A DNA stretch of 64,000 nt. Origin: Nocardiopsis metallicus. GTDB taxonomy: Bacteria; Actinomycetota; Actinomycetes; Streptosporangiales; Streptosporangiaceae. Of the stretch, positions 53,401 through 62,855 are shown one piece after another. Position numbers and translations under genes: made by a program. The DNA is taken from the NCBI RefSeq assembly GCF_014201115.1, contig NZ_JACHDO010000001.1:5952001-6016000 (forward strand), written 5' to 3'. Within the stretch, counting starts at the first letter, position 1. Each line of letters opens with the position of its first letter. Under the pieces are notes generated by a model that saw only the letters and a list, made by a program, of their open reading frames with translations, was not told the DNA's origin and searched no databases.

Positions 53401-53541
53401 TATGACGGGAGCTGGGCGCGTCATCCGCACCCCCGTGCACCCGCTGGTGCACCCTGAACGCGAAAACGGCCCCTGGCGTGCGAACGATGTTCGCTGCTCA
53501 GGGGCCGTCTTTCGAACGGAGCGGATGACGGGAATCGAACC
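53401..53541. repeat. Right attachment repeat (attR)
   Basis: 141-bp direct repeat of 38615-38755. The 26-bp identical core is 53516-53541 and includes the 3' end of the intact tRNA-Gly. Confidence 0.85.
53466..53508 (-). terminator. Terminator of tRNA-Gly
   Basis: ACGGCCCCTG and CAGGGGCCGT form the outer stem (53466-53475, 53499-53508), with GCGAAC/GTTCGC inside. On the minus strand it is followed by TTTT. It lies on the element side of the core, so the element supplies this terminator. Confidence 0.8.
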
Positions 53542-53590
53542 CGCGTTATCAGCTTGGGAAGCTGAAGTTCTACCATTGAACTACATCCGC
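53520..53590 (-). tRNA. tRNA-Gly(CCC)
   Basis: The minus strand starts GCGGATG and ends CATCCGC plus a discriminator T. The D arm is GTTC-AATGGTA-GAAC, the anticodon arm TCAGC-TTCCCAA-GCTGA with anticodon CCC, and the T arm contains GGTTCGATTCC. CCA is not encoded. It is the integration site of the 15-kb element. Confidence 0.95.
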
Positions 53591-53712
53591 GCTGCGGCGC
53601 CCGGGGGCTGGCCGACGCTGGCTATCCTAGCCCAACTCGGGGCCCCGAGGGCAAGTCGGCGCGGTGGGCGGGCGCCGGGGTCGAGCCGCATCCGGGGTGT
53701 TCCCGCAGGCGG

Positions 53713-53718
53713 TAAGTT
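53713..53718 (+). promoter_or_regulatory. Possible -10 of a leaderless dcd transcript
   Basis: TAAGTT begins 12 bases before GTG 53725, and no strong ribosome site lies between. Confidence 0.35.
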
Positions 53719-53724
53719 CGGAGC

Positions 53725-54309
53725 GTGCTGCTCTCCGATCGCGATATCAGGTCAGAAATCGACTCCGGGCGGGTCCGGGTCGATCCCTTCGAACCCTCAC
53801 TGGTCCAGCCGTCCAGTATCGACGTGCGCCTCGACCGGTTCTTCCGGGTGTTCGAGAACCACAAGTACCCCCACATCGACCCGTCGGTGGAACAGCCGGA
53901 TCTGACCCGGCTGGTCGAGACGGACGGGCACGAGGCGTTCATCCTGCACCCCGGGGAGTTCGTGCTGGCCTCCACCTACGAGGCGGTGACGCTGCCGGAC
54001 GACATCGCGAGCCGGCTGGAGGGCAAGAGTTCCCTGGGCCGTCTGGGCCTGCTCACGCACTCGACGGCCGGGTTCATCGACCCCGGGTTCTCCGGGCACG
54101 TCACCCTGGAGCTGTCGAACGTGGCGACCCTGCCGATCAAGCTCTACCCGGGCATGAAGATCGGGCAGCTGTGCATGTTCCGGCTCACCTCGCCCGCGGA
54201 GCGCCCCTACGGTTCGGCCGCCTACGGCTCCAGGTACCAGGGCCAGCGCGGACCGACGCCCTCGCGGTCGCACCAGAACTTCTCCCGGACCCGGATCGGA
54301 GAGGGGTAG
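53725..54309 (+). CDS. dcd: dCTP deaminase
   Basis: 194 aa Dcd enzyme, which deaminates dCTP to dUTP for thymidylate synthesis. Actinobacterial Dcd may also hydrolyse dUTP (bifunctional type). Family motifs are [53 protein letters not shown] and MKIGQLCMF; the Glu between VT and E-L (HVTLEL) is the catalytic one in the family. GTG 53725 is used. It lies next to the tRNA on the core side of the element. Confidence 0.97.
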   Translation: MLLSDRDIRSEIDSGRVRVDPFEPSLVQPSSIDVRLDRFFRVFENHKYPHIDPSVEQPDLTRLVETDGHEAFILHPGEFVLASTYEAVTLPDDIASRLEGKSSLGRLGLLTHSTAGFIDPGFSGHVTLELSNVATLPIKLYPGMKIGQLCMFRLTSPAERPYGSAAYGSRYQGQRGPTPSRSHQNFSRTRIGEG

Positions 54310-54714
54310 GGGCCGCTCTGGTGGCCCGAGGGGGCCTTACGGTACGGTCATGCTTTGACACGTTCCGTCGCTCTGTGCGCCTGTCACGTAAATGTGACCG
54401 TTGTCGCCCCAAAGTGTCCAGTGGTATAGATCACATATGGGTGCTCTGTGGCCCCGGCATCCCGTGCCACAGGTCGGCGGACGGGTTTTATGGCGGCTAA
54501 ACATGTTATTTGGTAGTGACATACCGTCTGAACTGTGCGTACACATCTCGGTAAGGTGGCGCCCCGACGTGAACCAGGTAGCGGTTTCGCCCGCTTAGGG
54601 CGCGCACGGGGGGCTCTGCGTGGACCGGCTACCTGAAGGAACCGCGGGACGACTGCGGGGTCTTTCGGGGCTCCGCCGCATCTCGCGGTCAGGGACAGCC
54701 CCGTAGAGGAGACC
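54310..54714 (+). promoter_or_regulatory. Promoter and long leader of the betaine operon
   Basis: 405 bp without a gene. GTCAC-N6-GTGAC (54383-54398) is a possible operator. Further on, CAGGTAGC (from about 54571) can pair with GGCTACCTG (about 54628-54636), and GCGG-rich arms follow near 54655-54680, so the leader may be folded. It does not match the c-di-AMP (ydaO) riboswitch as I know it. Confidence 0.35.
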
Positions 54715-55743
54715 GTGCCAGTAGTACGCGCAGACCACCTGTACAAGGTGTTCGGTAGGCAGTCGAAGGCGGCCGTCGAACGGCTCGCCGACGGCAGCCA
54801 CCGCGACACCATCGCCGACCTCGACGTGACCGCTGCTGTCATCGACGTGTCCTTCGAGGTCCAACCGGGCGAGATCTTCGTCGTCATGGGTCTGTCCGGA
54901 TCGGGTAAGTCAACCCTGATCCGCATGCTCAACGGCCTGCTCGACTCGACGGCCGGAACGGTCGAGATCGACGGCGTGGACATCACCGCCCTCAGCCACA
55001 AGAACCTGCTGAAGCTGAGGTCCGAGAAGATCAGCATGGTCTTCCAGCACTTCGCCCTCCTCCCGCACCGCACGGTGCTGGAGAACGCCGCCTACGGCCT
55101 GGAGCTGCGCGGCATGCCCCGCGCCGAACGCTTCGCCAAGGCCAAGGAGACCCTCGGTCTCGTGGGCCTCGACGGCTGGGAGGACAAGCTCCCGCACCAG
55201 CTCTCCGGCGGTATGCAGCAGCGCGTGGGCCTGGCCCGCGCCCTGGCCGCCGACACCGACATCATCCTCATGGACGAGGCCTTCAGCGCGCTCGACCCGC
55301 TGATCCGCCGCGACATGCAGACCCAGCTCCTGGAGCTCCAGGCGACGCTGGGCAAGACGATCATCTTCATCACGCACGACCTCAACGAGGCCATGCGCCT
55401 CGGTGACCGGATCTGCGTGCTCCGCGACGGCCGCGTCGCCCAGATCGGCGAGGCCGCGGAGATCCTCAACGCCCCGGCCAACGAGTACGTCGAGCGCTTC
55501 GTCGAGGACGTCGACCGCAGCCGTGTGCTCACCGCTGCCGAGGCCGTCGCCGCCGGTGTGGCCGTCGACGCCAGCGCCCCCCAGGTCAGCTCGGACACGC
55601 TGGTCGCGGACCTGTACACCAGCGTCTCCACCGCCGACCGCCTGCGAGTGGTGTCGGCCGAGGGCGAGGTCCTGGGCATGGTCACCCGTGAGTCGGTGCT
55701 CGCCTCCCTCGCCCGGGACGAGAACGAGGAGATCGCCAAGTGA
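54715..55743 (+). CDS. Glycine betaine ABC transporter ATPase (OpuAA/ProV-like)
   Basis: 342 aa ATPase of a quaternary-amine importer used in osmoprotection. Walker A is GLSGSGKST, the signature [15 protein letters not shown], Walker [15 protein letters not shown] and the switch His in [11 protein letters not shown]. The N-terminal [14 protein letters not shown] and the C-terminal CBS-like region after residue 260 are typical of the family; the latter senses ionic strength in some members. GTG 54715 follows GAGGAGACC. The stop overlaps the permease start (GTGA). Confidence 0.93.
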   Translation: MPVVRADHLYKVFGRQSKAAVERLADGSHRDTIADLDVTAAVIDVSFEVQPGEIFVVMGLSGSGKSTLIRMLNGLLDSTAGTVEIDGVDITALSHKNLLKLRSEKISMVFQHFALLPHRTVLENAAYGLELRGMPRAERFAKAKETLGLVGLDGWEDKLPHQLSGGMQQRVGLARALAADTDIILMDEAFSALDPLIRRDMQTQLLELQATLGKTIIFITHDLNEAMRLGDRICVLRDGRVAQIGEAAEILNAPANEYVERFVEDVDRSRVLTAAEAVAAGVAVDASAPQVSSDTLVADLYTSVSTADRLRVVSAEGEVLGMVTRESVLASLARDENEEIAK

Positions 55744-56966
55744 CCCCCGTCGACTTCCCGCCCGCCCTCCCCATCGGCGACGGGTTCAACGCGTTCAACG
55801 CCTGGCTCAAGGCCAACTTCGGTCTGTTCTTCGATCTGACCGGCGACTTTATCCGCTGGGCCGTCGCCGTGCTGTCCGGGTTCTTCGTCGATCCCGCCGC
55901 CGGTCAGCTCGCCTTCATCGCGGCCGTGATCATCGCGGTCCCGCTGGTGCGCTCACGCCGGACCCCGCTGCTCGCCATCGTCGTGGTGACCTCGCTCCTG
56001 TACATCGCGCAGGCGCAGTTCGAGCTGATGACCACCGTCATCAACAGCGTGCCGGGGCTCTTCATCTGGGCGATGAACCTCTTCGACACGAACGTCGAGC
56101 CCTACTTCGTCGTCTCGCTGGTCTTCCTGATCGCGACGACGGCGCTGGGCCTGGTGGACCCCGCCAACCGCGTGCGCACGGGGGTCGTGGCCAGCGGCTG
56201 GCTCGTGCTGGTCCTGCTCGGCTGGCTGGTCCTGCCGATGCTGGTCACCAACCCGACCTCCCTGCTGATGATCCTGCTGCTGAGCCTGCTCGCGCTCTCG
56301 GTGGCCGGATGGCGCCTCGGAGTGTTCGCACTGATCGCGCTGACGGTCGTGGCCTCCGTCGGCCAGTGGTCCAACGCCATGGACACCCTGGGCCTGGTCC
56401 TGGTGGCCAGCCTCATCGCGGTGGTCATCGCGATCCCGATCGGCGTCCTGGCCGCCTACAACGACTTCGTCAGCAAGATCACCAAGCCGGTCCTGGACCT
56501 GATGCAGACGCTGCCGGCGTTCGTCTACCTGATCCCGGCGATCTTCTTCTTCTCCATCGGTGCGGTGCCCGGTGTGGTCGCGACCATCGTGTTCGCGATG
56601 CCGCCCGGTGTGCGCCTGACCGAGCTCGGCATCCGGCAGATCGACAGGGAGCTGGTCGAGGCTGGCGAGGCCTTCGGTGCCCCCAGACACAAGATCCTCA
56701 CCGGCATCCAGCTCCCGCTCGCCCTGCCGACGATCATGGCCGGCGTCAACCAGGTGATCATGCTGGGCCTGTCCATGGTCGTCATCGCGGGCATGGTCGG
56801 TGCCGGTGGTCTGGGCAGCCAGGTCTACCAGGGCATCACCCGAAACGACGGTGCGCTGGGCTTCGAGGCGGGTATCGCCGTGGTCATCCTGGCGATCTTC
56901 CTGGACCGCCTGACCGCGGCCGTCACCCGCAAGAGTCCTCAGGCCCGGGCCAGCAGCTCGTCCTGA
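55740..56966 (+). CDS. Glycine betaine ABC transporter permease (OpuAB/ProW-like)
   Basis: 408 aa permease. The coupling EAA loop is [20 protein letters not shown], and [20 protein letters not shown] is the family hallmark. It carries several more N-terminal helices than the classic OpuAB. The GTG start overlaps the ATPase stop. The binding-lipoprotein gene starts 42 bp downstream with its own ribosome site. Confidence 0.93.
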   Translation: MTPVDFPPALPIGDGFNAFNAWLKANFGLFFDLTGDFIRWAVAVLSGFFVDPAAGQLAFIAAVIIAVPLVRSRRTPLLAIVVVTSLLYIAQAQFELMTTVINSVPGLFIWAMNLFDTNVEPYFVVSLVFLIATTALGLVDPANRVRTGVVASGWLVLVLLGWLVLPMLVTNPTSLLMILLLSLLALSVAGWRLGVFALIALTVVASVGQWSNAMDTLGLVLVASLIAVVIAIPIGVLAAYNDFVSKITKPVLDLMQTLPAFVYLIPAIFFFSIGAVPGVVATIVFAMPPGVRLTELGIRQIDRELVEAGEAFGAPRHKILTGIQLPLALPTIMAGVNQVIMLGLSMVVIAGMVGAGGLGSQVYQGITRNDGALGFEAGIAVVILAIFLDRLTAAVTRKSPQARASSSS

Positions 56967-57008
56967 TCCCCAGTCTTTTACGTAGTAGTCCTGATGGAAG
57001 GAACCCAG

Positions 57009-57962
57009 ATGAAGAGCCGTAAGCGCATGACGACCCTGGCCGCGGCCGGGATGAGCGGTGTACTCCTGCTGTCCGCCTGTGGCGGCGACGGCGAGGACCT
57101 GACCGGAGGCTCCGACGACGCCGGCAACGGCGGCGCGGGTACCGCGGACGACCTCCAGGACGTCAACATCGCGTTGATCGCCTGGGAGGAGGCCATCGCG
57201 GTCACCCACATGTGGGAGGTCATCCTCGAGGAGAAGGGCTACAACGTCGAGGTCACCGACGTCGACGTCGCCCCGATGTACCAGGGCGCCGCCAACGGCG
57301 ACGTGGACCTCTTCCTGGACACGTGGCTTCCCAACACGCACGCGCAGTACTGGGAGGACTACGGGGACCAGCTGGAGGACCTGGGTTCCTGGTACGACAA
57401 CGCCATCCTGACCCTGACGGTCCCCGCGTACATGGAGGACGTCAACTCCATCCCCGACCTGCTCGACCACGCGGACGAGCTGGACGGCCGCATCGTCGGC
57501 ATCGACCCGGGCGCCGGTCTGACCGACACCACCGAGAACTCCGCGATGCCGGGCTACGGTCTGGACGAGGACTTCGAGCTGGTCACCTCCTCCGGTGCGG
57601 CGATGCTCGCCGAGCTGGACTCCGCGATCGCGGACGAGGAGCCCATCGTCGTGACGCTGTGGCGTCCGCACCCGGCCTACGCCAAGCACGACCTGAAGGA
57701 CCTCGAGGACCCCGAGGGCCTCATGGGCGACGCCGAGACCATCCACTCGGTCGGCCGTGACGGTTTCACCGAGGACTACCCGCAGCTCGCCGAGTGGCTC
57801 GAGGGCTGGACCATGAGCGACGACGAGCTCGCCACCCTCGAGGAGCTGACCGTCGGCGACGACGTCACCGACGCCGAGGCCGGCGCCCGCGAGTGGCTCT
57901 CCGAGAACACCGAGTTCCTGGAGCGCACCCTGGGCGACGCCGCCGAGGGCCTCGAGTTCTAG
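57009..57962 (+). CDS. Glycine betaine-binding lipoprotein 1 (OpuAC-like)
   Basis: 317 aa lipoprotein. The start MKSRKRMTTLAAAGMSGVLL leads to the lipobox LLSAC, then an acidic Gly-rich linker. The domain starts VNIALIAWEEAIAVTHMWEV and includes DLFLDTWLPNTHAQYW and LGSWYDNA; the Trp residues fit the aromatic cage for trimethylammonium groups. ATG 57009 has GGAAGG upstream. It shares long identical stretches with the protein encoded from 58209. Confidence 0.93.
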   Translation: MKSRKRMTTLAAAGMSGVLLLSACGGDGEDLTGGSDDAGNGGAGTADDLQDVNIALIAWEEAIAVTHMWEVILEEKGYNVEVTDVDVAPMYQGAANGDVDLFLDTWLPNTHAQYWEDYGDQLEDLGSWYDNAILTLTVPAYMEDVNSIPDLLDHADELDGRIVGIDPGAGLTDTTENSAMPGYGLDEDFELVTSSGAAMLAELDSAIADEEPIVVTLWRPHPAYAKHDLKDLEDPEGLMGDAETIHSVGRDGFTEDYPQLAEWLEGWTMSDDELATLEELTVGDDVTDAEAGAREWLSENTEFLERTLGDAAEGLEF

Positions 57963-58084
57963 GACCCCGGTCCCAGGGGCCCGGTGTGCACTGGCCCCCG
58001 GGCCCTGCCTTTCGGAATCCCAGTGTGTGGCCCTGATCACTGGGCGTACAAAACGCCCTGTCTGATCGGGTAGACATACGGGAG

Positions 58085-58113
58085 CGGCCGCCTCCACCAT
58101 GTGTGGGGGCGGC
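58085..58113 (+). terminator. Hairpin between the two binding-protein genes
   Basis: GGCCGCC...CC (from 58085) pairs with GG...GGCGGCC (to 58113). It may end the first operon and leave the second binding protein under its own promoter. Confidence 0.6.
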
Positions 58114-58208
58114 CTTCGTCTGGGCGAAGTTGTTCCGGAGCCGGTCCTGGTGGCCCCCCCTCACGTGGGTCGGCTCCGTGGAGGCACGCAGTGAGGGAAA
58201 ACGATTAC

Positions 58209-59138
58209 ATGATGGACAGCCGTAAGCGCGGGACGGCACTGGCCGCCGCCGGTATGAGCGGTGTGCTCCTGCTGTCCGCCTGCGCCGGTGAGAACGGCAT
58301 GATGGACGGCCTCGACGGCGGTGGGGACCTCCAGGACGTGAACATCGCGTTGATCGCCTGGGAGGAGGCCATCGCGGTCACCCACATGTGGGAGGTCATC
58401 CTTCAGGAGAAGGGCTACAACGTCGAGGTCACCGACGTCGACGTCGCCCCGGCCTTCGAGGGGGTGGCCGACGGTGAGCTCGACCTGTACCTGGACATGT
58501 GGCTTCCGGTCACCCACCACGAGTACATGGAGGAGCACCGGGGCCGGATCGAGAGCCTCGGCTCCTGGTACGACAACGCGACCCTCACCCTCACCGTCCC
58601 CGAGTACATGGAGGACGTGCAGTCGATCGACGACCTCCCGGGGTACGCCGACGACCTGGACGGTACCATCGTCGGTATCGAACCCGACGCCGGTCTGACC
58701 CAGGTCACCCGGGACCAGGCCATGCCCGGGTACCGGCTGGAGGAGGACTTCGAGCTCCGGACCTCATCGGGTTCGACGATGATGACCGAGCTGGACGAGG
58801 CCGTCACCGCGCAGGAGCCCATCGTGGTGACGCTGTGGCGTCCGCACCCGGCCTACGCGCAGTACGAGCTGCGGGACCTCGAGGACCCGCAGGGGGCGAT
58901 GGGCGGCAGCGAGGGCCTGCACTCGATCGGGCGCGCGGGGTTCGAGGAGGACTACCCCGAGCTGACCGAGTGGATCCGGAACTGGACCATGAACGACGAC
59001 GAGCTGGCCTCCCTGCAGGCGCTCACGGTCGGCCCCGGGGTCACCGACCCGGCGGAGGGCGCCCGCCAGTGGCTCGCGCAGAACCCCCTGTTCCTGGATC
59101 GCACCCTGATGGAGGACGCCGAGGGCCTGGAGTTCTGA
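58209..59138 (+). CDS. Glycine betaine-binding lipoprotein 2 (paralogue)
   Basis: 309 aa paralogue of the preceding binding protein, with the lipobox LLLSAC and the same opening VNIALIAWEEAIAVTHMWEV. Differences concentrate in the ligand lobe (LYLDMWLPVTHHEYMEEH for LFLDTWLPNTHAQYWEDY), so ligand preference may differ. ATG 58209 is chosen for its signal-peptide match to the first copy; GTG 58191 has a better ribosome site (GGAGG) and remains possible. Confidence 0.9.
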   Translation: MMDSRKRGTALAAAGMSGVLLLSACAGENGMMDGLDGGGDLQDVNIALIAWEEAIAVTHMWEVILQEKGYNVEVTDVDVAPAFEGVADGELDLYLDMWLPVTHHEYMEEHRGRIESLGSWYDNATLTLTVPEYMEDVQSIDDLPGYADDLDGTIVGIEPDAGLTQVTRDQAMPGYRLEEDFELRTSSGSTMMTELDEAVTAQEPIVVTLWRPHPAYAQYELRDLEDPQGAMGGSEGLHSIGRAGFEEDYPELTEWIRNWTMNDDELASLQALTVGPGVTDPAEGARQWLAQNPLFLDRTLMEDAEGLEF

Positions 59139-59200
59139 GCCCTCGCGCTCTGGCCGCGCGTCCGGTCCCGTCCGGCCGACTCCGGCCGCCGCACACGAAG

Positions 59201-59235
59201 CGGGGGCCGCCTCCCGGGAGGGGAGGCGGCCCCCG
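59201..59235. terminator. Bidirectional terminator
   Basis: CGGGGGCCGCCTCCC (59201-59215), loop GGGAG, then the exact complement (59221-59235). It separates the second binding protein from the convergent rhomboid gene. Confidence 0.85.
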
Positions 59236-59251
59236 CCGTGTCCGTGCGGCC

Positions 59252-59866
59252 TCAGGGCGCGTAGTAGCCGCCCTGGGCCCCTCCGACGCTTCCCTGGTTG
59301 ATCTGGCCCGGCTTCTCGCGCCTGGGCAGCACGTAGGCGGCCAGGAGACCGCCGAGGAAGCCGAACAGGTGCGCCTGCCAGGAGACGCCGGGGTGCTGGG
59401 GCAGGACCCCCCAGATCATCGTTCCGTAGAAGATGACCACGCAGATCATGATGACGATGTCGACGGTCTTGCGTTCGATGATGCCGCGCAGCACCGTGTA
59501 CCCGAAGTAGCCGAAGACCAGTCCGCTGGCGCCCACCGTGATGACGCCGCTGGCGGTGAACAGCCACACGCCGACGCCGCTGACCACGGCCACGATCAGC
59601 GTGGTGAGCAGGAACCGGCCCAGGCCGCTGAAGGCGACGAGTGAGCCCAGCACCAGGAAGGGCAGCGAGTTGCCGATCAGGTGGGCGAAGTTGCCGTGCA
59701 TGAACGGTGCGGTCAGCACGGTCCAGGGCGCGGAGGTGTTACCGGCCTGGATGCCGAACTGCCGGTCGAGTTGGCCCCCGAGAGGGGTGTCGAGGATCTC
59801 GAAGACCCACATGGCCGCGAGCATCCCCGCTACGGTCAGGATGGCGGTGATTCTGGACTGCTTCAC
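59252..59866 (-). CDS. Rhomboid-family intramembrane serine protease
   Basis: 204 aa, six membrane segments. The oxyanion motif is HGNFAHLIGNSLPFL, the nucleophile Ser is in GASGLVFGYFG and the His in SWQAHLFGFLGG, so it should be active. GTG 59866 lacks a clear ribosome site but has TAGGCT 13 bases upstream. It is a single gene between a terminator and the PH-like gene. Substrates are unknown. Confidence 0.93.
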   Translation of the reverse strand: MKQSRITAILTVAGMLAAMWVFEILDTPLGGQLDRQFGIQAGNTSAPWTVLTAPFMHGNFAHLIGNSLPFLVLGSLVAFSGLGRFLLTTLIVAVVSGVGVWLFTASGVITVGASGLVFGYFGYTVLRGIIERKTVDIVIMICVVIFYGTMIWGVLPQHPGVSWQAHLFGFLGGLLAAYVLPRREKPGQINQGSVGGAQGGYYAP

Positions 59867-59873
59867 CCCATCG

Positions 59874-59879
59874 AGCCTA
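59874..59879 (-). promoter_or_regulatory. -10 element of a probable leaderless rhomboid transcript
   Basis: TAGGCT on the minus strand begins exactly 13 bases before GTG 59866. Confidence 0.45.
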
Positions 59880-60024
59880 GATGAATCAGCCTTGCGGTGG
59901 TATGTCCCTGGGGCGCGTGTGGGCGAAATGATCTGTTGTGTTCACAGATGAGTGCCGTGTCGGCGGTGAGCGGCCGGTCCGAACGGGCGCCGCGCGCACG
60001 GCCTGTAGGAGGCCTGCTCGGGCT

Positions 60025-60498
60025 TCAGGCGGTCAGGGAGCGCTTGCGGGGCGGGATGCCGGCCACGGCCATGAAGGACTCCACCTTGGCGGGGTTGGTC
60101 ATCCCGGTCAGCGGCAGGTAGGTGCGCGAGGTCCGGCGGCTCTTCAGCGACGGGAAGCGCTTGGGGCGCCCGGTGTGGTCGCACAGGCCCAGGGAGCGGA
60201 TGCGCCCGGGCAACACGTAGTAGGAGCCGATCTCGTTGAAGGGGACCCGCACGACGTAGCTCCCGCGTTCGTAGCGGAACTCGTCCTCGGAGACCTCCAG
60301 GACCGGCGCCTTGATCCGGTGGCCGTCGAAGGCCGCGGCGGCGCCGCCGAGGACGAGGAGGGCGCCCAGAACGATGCTCGCCCAGTGGCCGGAGCCGCTG
60401 ACCGCGACTACGGCGCCCAGCGCGACCAGAGCGTAACCGCCCCATAGCTCCACGTACTTGCGGCCTGCAGGACAGACCAGGCGGACCGATTCGGACAC
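60025..60498 (-). CDS. PH-domain-like membrane protein
   Basis: 157 aa protein with two N-terminal membrane segments (residues 20-60) and a soluble domain of the bacterial PH/STM3941-like type (FRYERGSYVVRVPFNEIGSY). GTG 60498 has GAGAGG upstream. Function unknown. Confidence 0.75.
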   Translation of the reverse strand: MSESVRLVCPAGRKYVELWGGYALVALGAVVAVSGSGHWASIVLGALLVLGGAAAAFDGHRIKAPVLEVSEDEFRYERGSYVVRVPFNEIGSYYVLPGRIRSLGLCDHTGRPKRFPSLKSRRTSRTYLPLTGMTNPAKVESFMAVAGIPPRKRSLTA

Positions 60499-61148
60499 GG
60501 TGGATGCCTCTCTCGCTGGGCGGGGCGCTGAGGATGACGGGAGTCGTCACTGGGAACCCTATCCGCTTCGTGGGAGCAGGATTCGCGGTTTCGGTCGGCC
60601 CGTGCGTGGGGTTCGGGACGCGCGCACGGATGCTTTTTGTCCTCTGCTGCTTTTAAAGAAGTGGCCATGGGTTCATCCCATGAATTTTTTCTCGAAGTGT
60701 AGGCCGCCTTCGCGTGGGTGCGGGGTGTGCTGAGGGTGAAGCTTGCCCATCATGGGATGTTTGCGCCGCCTGTCGGTTTCTCTCTCAGTGGTCGCATGCG
60801 TCGAAATTGTAGTTAAACGTCGTTTACATTTCCCTCTCGGGCGGTGAGGGGACTTGATTGGACCGCAATGCTTTTCCCTGGTGTCCGTATCTGGTTAGCC
60901 TGGCGTTGCCGCTTGGGGTTCGCTTGACCTGCTGCGATGCAGGAGTGTCCGGTGTGTTGGGGTTTCGTGCCGGTCGCGACCGGGCATGAGCGCGAACCGG
61001 TTGCGGATGGGTCACGAATCCGGCATTGGGGCTATACAGACATTTCACTCAATGGTCTTCTAATTGACTAATCGCCTAGTTTCGGCGGGGTGTGCCCGAC
61101 CGGCATCGACCCCGTAGCCAGTTCGCATGAGTGATCAAGGGTGTGACT
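60499..61148 (+). promoter_or_regulatory. Long intergenic region with a small palindrome
   Basis: 650 bp without a supported gene. TAAACG-T-CGTTTA (60814-60826) is a perfect 13-bp palindrome in an AT-rich patch, a plausible operator. Another AT-rich patch at 61032-61085 may be the promoter of the peptide-transport operon. Confidence 0.45.
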
Positions 61149-62855
61149 ATGTTCAAGCGTCGAAAGACGTTGGCACTCGCCGCCGCGGCGACGTCAGCGG
61201 TGATGGTGGCCAGTGGCTGTGCCGGTGACGGCGGAGGTGACGGCGGCAACGGTGGTGCCAAGGAGGTCACCTGGGTGATCAACAGCCTGCCCGGTGACTG
61301 GCAGGCCATCAGCGTCGCGGGCGGTAGCGTCTACACCGTCCAGATGCTCTCCGGCGTCCTGCCCTACACGGGTCAGTGGCAGCCGGACGCGACCTACGAG
61401 TTCAACATGGACTACCTCGCCGAGGAGCCCCAGCTCGTCAACGACGACGTCGACGAGGGCCCCTTCGAGTGGACCGTCACGCTCGCCGACGACGCCGTGT
61501 GGAGTGACGGCGAGCCGATGACCGGTGAGGACCTCCGCGTCTCCTGGATGCTCGGCACCAGCCCCGACGAGGGCTACTGCACCGGCTGCGACCCGCGTTC
61601 CTCGGCCAACAACGACAAGGTCGAGAGCATCGAGGTCGACGGGAAGACCGCGACCGTCCAGCTGAAGGAGGGGCAGGCCAACCCCGAGTGGATGGGCCTG
61701 TTCGACGCCCACAACCAGGCCGGCGGCTTCCTCCCCGCGCACCTGGCCGAGGAGAACGGCTGGGACGTCGACGACGCGGACGACCTGGGCGAGTACTACT
61801 CCTGGCTGCACGGCGAGCGCCCCGAGTGGTCCGGCGGCCCGTACCTGATCGTGGACGGCGACCTGGAGAACGAGGTCGTCAAGGAGCCGAACGAGAACTG
61901 GTTCGGTGACGAGCCCAAGCTCGACCGCATCACGATGATGTTCAACACCGACGAGGGCACCTTCGCCAACGCCTTCGTCAACGGTGAGATCGACGGGGCC
62001 AACCCCGCCCAGTACAGCGAGGACGTCATCCTCGAGATCCAGGACCTGCCGAACGCGGAGGTGACCGTCGCCGAAGGTGCCACCTGGGAGCACATCGACC
62101 TCAACCTGGCGAACGAGCAGCTCCAGGACGTCGAGCTGCGCCGCGCCATCTTCACCGCGATCGACCGCGACGACATCGCGAACCGCAACTTCGGTGCCGG
62201 TTACCCCGACTACGAGCTGAAGAACAACCACACCTTCGGCAGCGACAGCGAGTACTACGTCGACCACTACGCGGACGAGCCGCTGGGCACCGGTGACATC
62301 GAGGAGGCCACCAGCATCCTCGAGGACGCCGGCTACGAGGTCGGCGACACCCTCACCCTCGACGGTGAGGAGATCGGTCCGTTCCGACTGCGCAGCACCG
62401 ACACCGCCATCCGCAACACCTCGGTCCAGCTGATCCAGGCCCAGCTCGCCGAGATCGGCATCACCGCCAACATCGACATGACCGACGACCTCGGCGGCAT
62501 GCTCGGCGCGGCCGAGTACGACATCGTCCAGTTCGGCTGGTCCGGCTCGCCGTACTTCACCGCGACCCCGTACCAGCAGTGGAACTCCGGGAGCGGCAGC
62601 AACTTCGGCGGCTACTCCAACGACGAGGTCGACGAGCTGACCGAGGGCGTGGACAACGCCCCGGACCTGGACACCGCCGCCGACCTGGCCAACCAGGCCA
62701 TGGCGATCCACGTCCCCGAGGCCTACGTGCTGCCGATCATGGCGGAGCCGAACTACTTCTTCGTGAACACCGACCGCCTGCCCGACGTTCACGACAACCT
62801 GCAGTCCAGCTACCGCGCCACCTACAACATCGGTGAGTGGGACCTCGCCGACTAG
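61149..62855 (+). CDS. Peptide/family-5 ABC substrate-binding lipoprotein
   Basis: 568 aa SBP family 5 (DppA/OppA-like) lipoprotein. Start MFKRRKTLALAAAATSAVMV, lipobox VASGC, then a Gly/Asp linker. Family segments include SDGEPMTGEDLRVSWM, GPYLIVDGDLENEVV and LRRAIFTAIDRDDIA. ATG 61149 is chosen for AAGGG seven bases upstream; GTG codons at 61143 and 61131 are alternatives. It supplies the permeases encoded downstream. Ligand not known. Confidence 0.92.
   Translation: MFKRRKTLALAAAATSAVMVASGCAGDGGGDGGNGGAKEVTWVINSLPGDWQAISVAGGSVYTVQMLSGVLPYTGQWQPDATYEFNMDYLAEEPQLVNDDVDEGPFEWTVTLADDAVWSDGEPMTGEDLRVSWMLGTSPDEGYCTGCDPRSSANNDKVESIEVDGKTATVQLKEGQANPEWMGLFDAHNQAGGFLPAHLAEENGWDVDDADDLGEYYSWLHGERPEWSGGPYLIVDGDLENEVVKEPNENWFGDEPKLDRITMMFNTDEGTFANAFVNGEIDGANPAQYSEDVILEIQDLPNAEVTVAEGATWEHIDLNLANEQLQDVELRRAIFTAIDRDDIANRNFGAGYPDYELKNNHTFGSDSEYYVDHYADEPLGTGDIEEATSILEDAGYEVGDTLTLDGEEIGPFRLRSTDTAIRNTSVQLIQAQLAEIGITANIDMTDDLGGMLGAAEYDIVQFGWSGSPYFTATPYQQWNSGSGSNFGGYSNDEVDELTEGVDNAPDLDTAADLANQAMAIHVPEAYVLPIMAEPNYFFVNTDRLPDVHDNLQSSYRATYNIGEWDLAD

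Noticed and set aside
54310-54714. ydaO-type c-di-AMP riboswitch before the betaine operon
   Set aside because: The conserved blocks of that motif as I know them are not in the leader.
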